Source of the DNA: an uncultured Clostridia bacterium
Lineage (GTDB): Bacteria; Bacillota; Clostridia; Oscillospirales; Ruminococcaceae
DNA length: 6,323 bases
Reading direction: 5' to 3'
Assembly (NCBI GenBank): GCA_947175045.1
Contig: CAMWLH010000129.1
Span: 1-6,323, forward strand
The notes below the pieces were generated by a model. That model did not search any database and was not told the DNA's origin. It saw only the letters and a list, made by a program, of their open reading frames with translations. The position numbers and the translations under genes are program-made. Of the stretch, positions 1-5,900 are shown one piece after another (position 1 is the stretch's first letter; each line of letters starts with the position of its first letter).

Positions 1-136
1 GACAACATAATAAATCTAACAAAACAAACAGCTACGCTAAATTATCATTTATATTATTTTCCCAAAATATCAAAAATTCGGAATATTTTCCGCCAAAACC
101 GCAACAATAAAGCAGGAAGTTTTTCTGAAAGGATTG
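1..136. other. AT-rich intergenic leader upstream of the adaptor gene
   Basis: This stretch holds no credible gene and is clearly more AT-rich than the coding DNA that follows. It probably contains the promoter of the adaptor-permease operon, but I see no good -35/-10 pair: TTATCA (42-47) and AT-rich hexamers near 50-57 and 65-71 do not combine at good spacing. A small perfect inverted repeat, CGGAA-TATT-TTCCG, lies at 79-92 and could be an operator or a chance palindrome. An AAAGGA ribosome-binding sequence at 128-133 precedes the start of the next gene. Confidence 0.5.
79..92. promoter_or_regulatory. Small inverted repeat upstream of the exporter operon (possible operator)
   Basis: CGGAA (79-83) and TTCCG (88-92) are perfect inverted arms separated by four bases, about 45 nt before the adaptor start codon. 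The position would suit a repressor or activator site for the two-gene exporter operon. The arms are only 5 bp and the surrounding DNA is AT-rich, so this could arise by chance. No regulator gene is visible to pair with it. Confidence 0.2.
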
Positions 137-1081
137 ATGATATTGAAAAAGGCTGTTGCGATTATATGCGCCTGCGCAGTAATCGCGGTCATGGCGGGAG
201 TTGCACCGAAAGCGGTGGAAAGCTCCGTGCCCGCCGCCAAAACGCTGCGCGCCGGCACCCGCAGCTACAACGAAACCGTAACGGGAAGCGGCTCTCTCGC
301 CTATTCGGGAGAGCATGAGATCACCTCTGCGCTGCCGCTGGTCATAGATAAATTCTATGTGGCGGAGGGGGACAGCGTGGAGGTCGGCGATCGTATCGCC
401 GCCGTTGATAAGGGGGCTACCGCATCGCTTATAGAGAGCCTTGGACAGGTATCGCAGCTCGCCGTCGCGGCAGCGAATCTGTCTACGGCAGTGTCACTTA
501 TTCCCGAGGAAATAACCTCGGACTGCGCCGGTAAGGTCATCTCGGTGGCGGGAAGCGGAGCGTCCGTGGAAAGCGGCTACGCCATCGCCACCGTGTCACA
601 GGGCAGCAGGATATATGTCACCGCCGCTGTAAGCGAGCTGGATATCGCAAAGGTGGAGGTGGATCAGCCCGTATGCTTTACCTGCGCCGCTTACCCCGAT
701 ACGGTTTTTTCGGGAAAGGTCTCGGGGATAGCAGCTGCTGCGAGGAATCAGTACAACGGAGCGGTTCTGGAAACGGTGGTTGATATCCGCGTTACTCCCG
801 ACGAGGAGGACGAGCGGCTGAAATCGGGGCTCAGCGCCGACGTGGATATACTGCTTGAGGAACCCCGTCAGATTTGCGTGCTCCCCTATGAAGCAATAGG
901 ACAGGACGACGCGGGAGAGTTCATCTACGTCTATGAGGACGGCGCGGCGGTAAGGCGCAATATTTTCACGGGCGCGGAATTTGCCGACGGCACCGAGATA
1001 ATCAAGGGCGTAACTCCAACCGATATAGTGTTTGCCGAGCCGGAGAAGATCTCACAAAAAAGCTACATCAAACTGGAATAA
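137..1081 (+). CDS. HlyD/MFP-family efflux adaptor subunit of an ABC exporter
   Basis: Probable adaptor (membrane fusion protein-like) partner of the ABC permease encoded directly downstream; in such systems it stands on the outer face of the cytoplasmic membrane and works with the permease. From the ATG at 137 (314 aa), residues 1-5 are basic (MILKK) and 6-23 form a hydrophobic anchor or signal. Residues about 60-91 (with VAEGDSVEVGDRI) and 124-153 look like the two halves of a lipoyl/biotinyl-like domain. The helical hairpin between them is very short (about 93-122). Residues 158-200 resemble the beta-barrel, and 247-300 (VLPYEAI at 248-254) the membrane-proximal domain. AAAGGA at 128-133 sits only 3 nt before ATG 137. 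A TTG at 134 is too close to this site, and a TTG at 143 would have better spacing (9 nt), so the start is uncertain by a few codons. The cargo cannot be told from sequence. Confidence 0.85.
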   Translation: MILKKAVAIICACAVIAVMAGVAPKAVESSVPAAKTLRAGTRSYNETVTGSGSLAYSGEHEITSALPLVIDKFYVAEGDSVEVGDRIAAVDKGATASLIESLGQVSQLAVAAANLSTAVSLIPEEITSDCAGKVISVAGSGASVESGYAIATVSQGSRIYVTAAVSELDIAKVEVDQPVCFTCAAYPDTVFSGKVSGIAAAARNQYNGAVLETVVDIRVTPDEEDERLKSGLSADVDILLEEPRQICVLPYEAIGQDDAGEFIYVYEDGAAVRRNIFTGAEFADGTEIIKGVTPTDIVFAEPEKISQKSYIKLE

Positions 1082-1100
1082 AGCTGCCGGAGGGTAAAAT

Positions 1101-2282
1101 ATGACCGTAAAAGCTATAACAAATATTTTCCGCAGCAAGACCCGCTCGCTGCTCACCATGGCGGGTATTGCGGTGGGAGTCTTCGCGGTGGTGCTTATCT
1201 CCACGGTGGGAACGGTGGGAACCTCGCAGGTAAGCGCTACCCTTGTAACTATGGGGGTAGACACTCTGCTCGTCCAGGCGGCGGACAACAGCGTTTCGGT
1301 AACACTGACCGACCGCGACACAGCTACCGTCCGCAATATCGCGGGAGTAAACGATGTTATGCCGCTGATGGCGAGCATGACTGAGGCGAAAATGATAGGC
1401 AGGCGGCTCGACTGCTATGTATGGGGAGTGGACAAGTCCGCGGACAGGCTGATTTCACTTGAGGCAGAACACGGGCGGCTGGTGAACAACTCGGACGTTT
1501 CAGCGCGGCTCAAGGTTTGTGTGATAGACGAGCAATTCGCGGTGGATACCTACGGGCGCAGCAATGTGGTGGGGAAAAAGCTCAATATGTTCCTTGGGGG
1601 AAAATATCACGAATTTGAGATAATCGGCGTCGCAAAGTCGGGGCTCAGCAGTCTTCAGGGAATGCTCTCAAACATCATGCCCGGGTTTATGTATATCCCC
1701 ATATCCACCATGCAGCAACTCTGCGGGCGCTCCACCTACGACAAGCTGGCGATAAAGATCGACGACTCGAACAGCGACGGCGCTATCGTCGCGGAGATAA
1801 AGCAGACGCTCGACCGCACCAACGGACACGTTGACGGCTACGTCTGCAACAATCTGCTTTCGCAGAAGGGGCAGCTCGACGATATTCTGTCCATCGTCAC
1901 CACGGCGCTGTCAATGGTGGCGGGAATATCGCTGGTGGTGTCGGGGATATCGGTCATGACCACCATGATGATGAGCGTCGGAGAGCGCACGCGCGAGATC
2001 GGCATAAAAAAATCCATCGGCGCGCGCAAACGGGACATCTGCGCGGAGTTTCTATCGGAAAGCATAGCGCTTACCCTTATGGGCAGCGGTCTGGGAATAA
2101 TAGCGGGGCTGCTGGTGTCGGTGATAGGGTGCCTGGTGGTTCGTGTGCCCTTTGAGCTTAATGTGACCTCACTCGGGGTCTCGGTGCTCGCGGCGGCGGT
2201 GATTGGCGCGGTATTCGGGGCTTATCCCGCGGTAAAGGCTGCTTCGCTTAAACCCGTGGAGGCGCTGAGGAAAGGCGGGTGA
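1101..2282 (+). CDS. MacB/FtsX-type ABC transporter permease
   Basis: Membrane subunit of an ABC exporter of the MacB/FtsX (type VII) class, 393 aa. An N-terminal basic stretch (VKAITNIFRSKTRSLLT) leads into the first membrane helix (about 17-36). A large extracytoplasmic MacB periplasmic-core-like domain follows (about 40-260), then three C-terminal helices (about 264-290, 318-346, 357-375). The FtsX hallmark between helices 2 and 3 is present: SVGERTREIGIKKSIGARKR (292-311), the cytoplasmic coupling segment that contacts the ATPase. The C-terminus AVKAASLKPVEALR (377-390) is also typical. Full length for the family. GGAGGG at 1089-1094, 6 nt before ATG 1101, supports the start. The gene lies 19 nt after the adaptor gene, so the two are almost certainly co-transcribed. 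No ATP-binding subunit (Walker A/B, LSGGQ) is encoded in the window, so the ATPase must be outside it. No terminator is evident after the stop. Substrate unknown; antimicrobial peptide, lipid or peptide export are all possible. Confidence 0.92.
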   Translation: MTVKAITNIFRSKTRSLLTMAGIAVGVFAVVLISTVGTVGTSQVSATLVTMGVDTLLVQAADNSVSVTLTDRDTATVRNIAGVNDVMPLMASMTEAKMIGRRLDCYVWGVDKSADRLISLEAEHGRLVNNSDVSARLKVCVIDEQFAVDTYGRSNVVGKKLNMFLGGKYHEFEIIGVAKSGLSSLQGMLSNIMPGFMYIPISTMQQLCGRSTYDKLAIKIDDSNSDGAIVAEIKQTLDRTNGHVDGYVCNNLLSQKGQLDDILSIVTTALSMVAGISLVVSGISVMTTMMMSVGERTREIGIKKSIGARKRDICAEFLSESIALTLMGSGLGIIAGLLVSVIGCLVVRVPFELNVTSLGVSVLAAAVIGAVFGAYPAVKAASLKPVEALRKGG

Positions 2283-2321
2283 GAACGATATAATGAATAT
2301 GCACCGAAATATCAGTAAATA

Positions 2322-2347
2322 TATTGACAACATCAATAAAATTTGAT
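2322..2347. promoter_or_regulatory. Putative antitoxin operator: overlapping inverted repeats over the promoter
   Basis: Two inverted repeats share a central half-site. TATTGA (2322-2327) pairs with TCAATA (2333-2338), 5 bases apart, and ATCAA (2332-2336) pairs with TTGAT (2343-2347), 6 bases apart. The half-sites TTGA, TCAA, TTGA thus recur every 9-10 bp, one helical turn, in alternating orientation across the -35 and spacer. This arrangement suits cooperative binding of ribbon-helix-helix dimers such as the downstream antitoxin and would block RNA polymerase. It is inferred from layout. AT-rich DNA makes short repeats easy to find, so it is a candidate only. Confidence 0.5.
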
Positions 2348-2352
2348 ATAAT
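2324..2352 (+). promoter_or_regulatory. Consensus SigA promoter of the toxin-antitoxin operon
   Basis: TTGACA at 2324-2329 and TATAAT at 2347-2352 are separated by exactly 17 bases, with TG at 2344-2345 forming an extended -10 (TGATATAAT). Both hexamers match consensus at all positions. Transcription would start near 2358-2360, about 20 nt before the antitoxin ATG. Such a strong promoter is typical of an operon held down by autorepression. Confidence 0.9.
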
Positions 2353-2379
2353 ATAATTACAACACAGGGGGGTGACAAA

Positions 2380-2640
2380 ATGGCACAAACTAATATAAAT
2401 ATCAGAATGGACGAGGAGCTGAAAAAACAGTTCGACAGCTTTTGCAGTGAGGTCGGAATGACAATGACAACGGCTTTTTGCGTATTTGCTAAAACGGTCG
2501 TTCGCCGACACAGAATACCCTTTGAGATAACGGACCTTGACATAAACGGATTTACTCCCGCGGAAGCGGCGGAGCTGGAATACAGGATTTCCGATCTTGC
2601 GGCAGGCAACGGAAAGGAACATGACATAATTGACGTATGA
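2380..2640 (+). CDS. RelB/DinJ-family type II antitoxin
   Basis: Antitoxin that should bind and neutralise the toxin encoded next to it and repress its own promoter. The 86-aa protein begins with a ribbon-helix-helix DNA-binding domain: strand TNINIRMD (4-11), helix DEELKKQFDSFCSEVG (11-26), then MTMTTAFCVFAKTVVRRHRIPFE (27-49), the characteristic pattern of the RelB/DinJ family. The C-terminal half (about 50-86, acidic, PAEAAELEYRISDL) would be the toxin-wrapping tail. A strong GGGGGGTGA ribosome binding site (2367-2375) lies 5 nt before ATG 2380. The stop codon overlaps the toxin start (ATGA, 2637-2640), so the two are translationally coupled. It is a RelB/DinJ-type antitoxin rather than the YefM type known for E. 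coli YoeB. Family assignment is secure; activity is inferred. Confidence 0.92.
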   Translation: MAQTNINIRMDEELKKQFDSFCSEVGMTMTTAFCVFAKTVVRRHRIPFEITDLDINGFTPAEAAELEYRISDLAAGNGKEHDIIDV

Positions 2641-2897
2641 GAAAGATCTGGCAGGATAAAGCATGGGACGAATATGTATCTTGGCAGACAGCGGACAAAA
2701 AGCTGCTCAAACGTATAAATCAACTGATTAGCGATATTGAAAGAAACGGCAATCAAGGCATAGGTAGTCCCGAGCCCTTGAAAGGGAATTTTTCGGGTTA
2801 CTGGAGCAGACGCATTGACGGCTTTAACCGTCTGATTTATCGTATAGCGGAAGATACGATAGAAATAGTTTCATGCAAAGGACATTATGATAAATAA
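2637..2897 (+). CDS. yoeB: YoeB/Txe-family mRNA interferase toxin
   Basis: Small toxin (86 aa) of the YoeB/Txe branch of the RelE superfamily; family members cleave mRNA in the ribosomal A site. It aligns over its whole length with E. coli YoeB as I recall it: the IW-x5-W-(D)-x-Y start (residues 4-13), the KRINQLISDI helix, PEPLKGNFSGYWSRRI (45-60), R(L)IYR and the CKGHY end (80-84). The residues reported as catalytic in E. coli YoeB, E46, R65, H83 and Y84, are all at the same positions, so the toxin looks intact. It starts inside the antitoxin stop (ATGA). The nearest Shine-Dalgarno-like AGGA (2615-2618) is 18 nt upstream, too far for good independent initiation, so coupling to antitoxin translation is likely. 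A hairpin terminator follows directly. Sampled 60-base lines of this gene have 38-45% GC against about 60% in a sampled line of the permease gene, hinting at separate acquisition. Confidence 0.95.
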   Translation: MRKIWQDKAWDEYVSWQTADKKLLKRINQLISDIERNGNQGIGSPEPLKGNFSGYWSRRIDGFNRLIYRIAEDTIEIVSCKGHYDK

Positions 2898-2902
2898 AAG
2901 TT

Positions 2903-2924
2903 GGCTCTCCCCGAGGGGAGAGCC
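2903..2924. terminator. Hairpin terminator between convergent operons, probably bidirectional
   Basis: GGCTCTCCCC (2903-2912) and GGGGAGAGCC (2915-2924) form a perfect 10-bp GC-rich stem around GA. On the + strand it begins 5 nt after the toxin stop and is followed by the T-rich GTCTGTTATATT. On the - strand it lies about 20 nt after the stop of the large gene and is followed by AACTTTTATTTAT, the better U-tract. It can therefore end transcription from both sides. Confidence 0.85.
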
Positions 2925-2945
2925 GTCTGTTATATTGGGGGAAAT

Positions 2946-5900
2946 TCAGTGAACGTCTATTGTATAACCGCCGATGGATATGCTCTTGATTTTTGAGGTG
3001 TCGACGGGGCGGGTAAAGGTGTGCCCGTTGTTTATTGTACTGCCCACACTGCCGGTACCGGAGGTTATCAGATCATAGCCTACGCTGCCGTCGTCAAAGG
3101 TGATGATAGGCGTGCTGCCGTAATAGGGATTATCCAGCGCCTCCTGCACCTTGCCAACAGCCTCCTTAAATACGTCGAAGTCCTCGTCAAGCAGCTCCTC
3201 GGGCAGGGTCACGGTGTAGTTCATTCCGAAGGGAGTTATCTCCATCTCGGAGAGCACCGCGGTCACTCCGTCCGCCTTTATCTCAACATTTGGCGTGAGC
3301 TTCAAAGCGTCGGTGAGCAGATCAAAATCCATTGCGATATCAACGCTTTCAACAAAACCGATGTGCTTTTCCTCGAGAGGGCTTAACGTCGTTCTGTTGT
3401 AATTGAGGGAGTTAAAGCTGAGAGTAAGCGTTGTATCGGTGAGGTCGTACTCGGGGTAAGTCAGGCGGAAATAGCCCTTTAACGCTCCGTCCTCGAGATA
3501 GGGTATGCCTCTGCCGACAGCGCCGCTGCGCTCCTTGCCGTCGAGCTTTGCTCTGAAATCGAAGCCCCAGTTGTTCGGCGTGCCACTCGCGTAGTTGGTG
3601 CCCTCGTCAAAATCAAGGGTGTAGAATATATACGCGTTGTGAATGTCCGCTATCACCTTGTCGAGGGTCAGCGTAAAGCCGTCGCCCTTTAGGGTTTTGC
3701 CCAGCTCCTTGCCGTCAAGCTGCGGGAAGCCGTAGCGTGCGGGAGCAGCGGTCTCGGTAAGGCTTATCTCACGGCCGCAGATGGTAACGCTTGCGACCTC
3801 GGCGGGGTCAACGGGGTAGGACATCTCCATAAAGGATTCCATTCCGCCGTTCTTTTCGCTGCCCATACCGCTCTTTGCGGATACCTTAGCGCCGTTTTTA
3901 AGAGTAACGCCCGTTTCGCCGTTGCCCTTGAATATCGCGCCGCAGAACTTCTCAAATTCTACCTGCTGTCCGTCCGCGGGAAGTACGGTGTAGGTCAGCA
4001 TAAAGGGAGTTATCTTCACCTCGGTGATGACCGCGCTGCCTATGCCGTCAAGCGCAAAGGTCTTGTTGGGGGTGAGGTCAAGCTCCATGCCCAACATATC
4101 GCCCAGGCTGAAATCAACGGTCATTCCGCATTGGATATCCTGCCTGTCGTCTATACTGCTGTCTGTGGTGTGACGGCGCGAAAGCGTGCCTATGGTCAGC
4201 GTAACGTCGCTGTTTTCAAGCGACACCTCGTCGCAGGATATCATAAAGCTGCCCTGAAGAGTGTTTTCGTTCAGCCATACGTTGTCCGCGGCGGACGAGC
4301 TCATGCCTATATTGGCTTCCTTGCCGTTTACCGTGAGCCCGAAGTCCGCCACCCACCAGTCGAACCAGCCCGTGCCGCTCACGTCGGTGTGCTTATAGTC
4401 GAGCGGGAATTTATCGTTGAACTCAATGGTGTAAATGAAATGCGCGGTGTGAGCGTCCGCAACCACGCCGTTGACAGTAAGGGTATAGCCGGGAGCCTCA
4501 AAACTCTCGCCCAGCGCTTTGCCTATGGACGAGAAGTCAAACGCGGGAACCTTCTGCCCAACGGAGGAGGTCTGCGCGAATTTGCCCGCGGAGAGGTCTA
4601 CCTCCACATTGCCAATCTTGGCGCTTACGATATCGGAGGTATCGAGAGGATATTCAAAGTAACCCTCCAGATAGAGCGTTCCCTCGTCAAGTCTGCCAAA
4701 GCCCTCTACCAAAGTCATCGTGCCGTCCGCGTGATACAGAATCAAGTCGAAATCATTGATTTCCGCCTTGACGGAGATCGCGCTTTCTATATCGGAGTTT
4801 TCAACGGTCGCCTTTATTCCGAGAGGTGTAACGGTAAAATCGGTAAGCGTGCCGCTGCCGAAAAGTTCGCTGAGATAAACGGGCGCGCTGCCGATAACGC
4901 TCTTGTTGCCGCGTGTGACATCGAAATCAAAGTCAACCTCGAGAGTTACGCCGCAATCAAGTACCTCTCTTTCAAGCTCCTCGGGAGTTTCGTTCTTTTC
5001 GGAGCCGTGCGGCATTTCCCCGCGTCTGAGCCACTCAAAATCAAATGTGACCGTTTTGCCGCGAAGCGTGGTGTTATCGATAGTGCCTACCCTGTTATAG
5101 AAAGTATAAACGTTGCCGTTTACTATGCTCGGAACTCCGTTTCCGCCGGGCAGGTCGGAATCTACGGACAGCTCCCAGTCGTACCAGCCGTCCTTGGGCG
5201 CGTAATCAAAGTCCTCGTCAAATACAACGTCGCACACGATATACGCGGAATAGCCGTCGGTGATAAGTCCGCGAACGTTGAGGGTGTAATTCTCAAACTC
5301 GTAAACGCGGTTTATCTCCTTTCCAATCGACGCAAAGTCAAAGGGAGACGCGTTGTAGGCGCTCTGTACGTTATAGGTCTTGTCGCCTATGGTAATGGAT
5401 TCGATATCGCGCATATAAACAGGGTATACCCAGCTCAGCAAAACGCTGGTGGAATAGCTGTCCTCATGAGAGTGCATTCTCATGCGATTGCTGCCGAGGT
5501 ACTCCGCGGTAAAGACGGTATCGCGGCTTGTCGTGCCGTCCTTATAATTTATCGTGATGGAGTTTTTCAGCTTTTCGCACATATCCTCCTTGTTCTCTTC
5601 GCTCAACATATCGCCCGTCCACTCAACGTCCAGCTCCACGCCGAAGGTGGACAGACCGATATAGTCGATTATGCCCGTTTCGCCGCTTTCAAGCGTTATC
5701 TTCTCGTTGGGCAGTATCCTTACGGAATTGCGCCAGAGCTCAAAGTCCATATCAACGGAGAATTTTTTCTCCTCCAGTTCAAGGATATCTTCCTTATCGC
5801 CCGATCTGTGCACAAGGCGGTCAAAAGAATAAACAAGCGGTTTGTCCTGCATGGATATTCCCGAGATATTTATTGTGACGAAGCAGTGGGCGGTATTGCC

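Noticed and set aside
137..175. Lipoprotein signal in the adaptor (cysteines at residues 11 and 13)
   Set aside because: The residues before the cysteines do not form a convincing lipobox. A plain membrane anchor or signal peptide explains the segment better.
2289..2294. A TATAAT hexamer just after the permease stop
   Set aside because: There is no -35-like hexamer at 16-18 nt upstream, and the strong complete promoter lies downstream at 2324-2352.
2169..2756. Open frames on the - strand (195 and 138 codons) across the toxin-antitoxin operon
   Set aside because: They run antisense across three well-supported genes and the promoter. The translations are Ser/Leu/Ile/Cys-rich with no recognisable domain.
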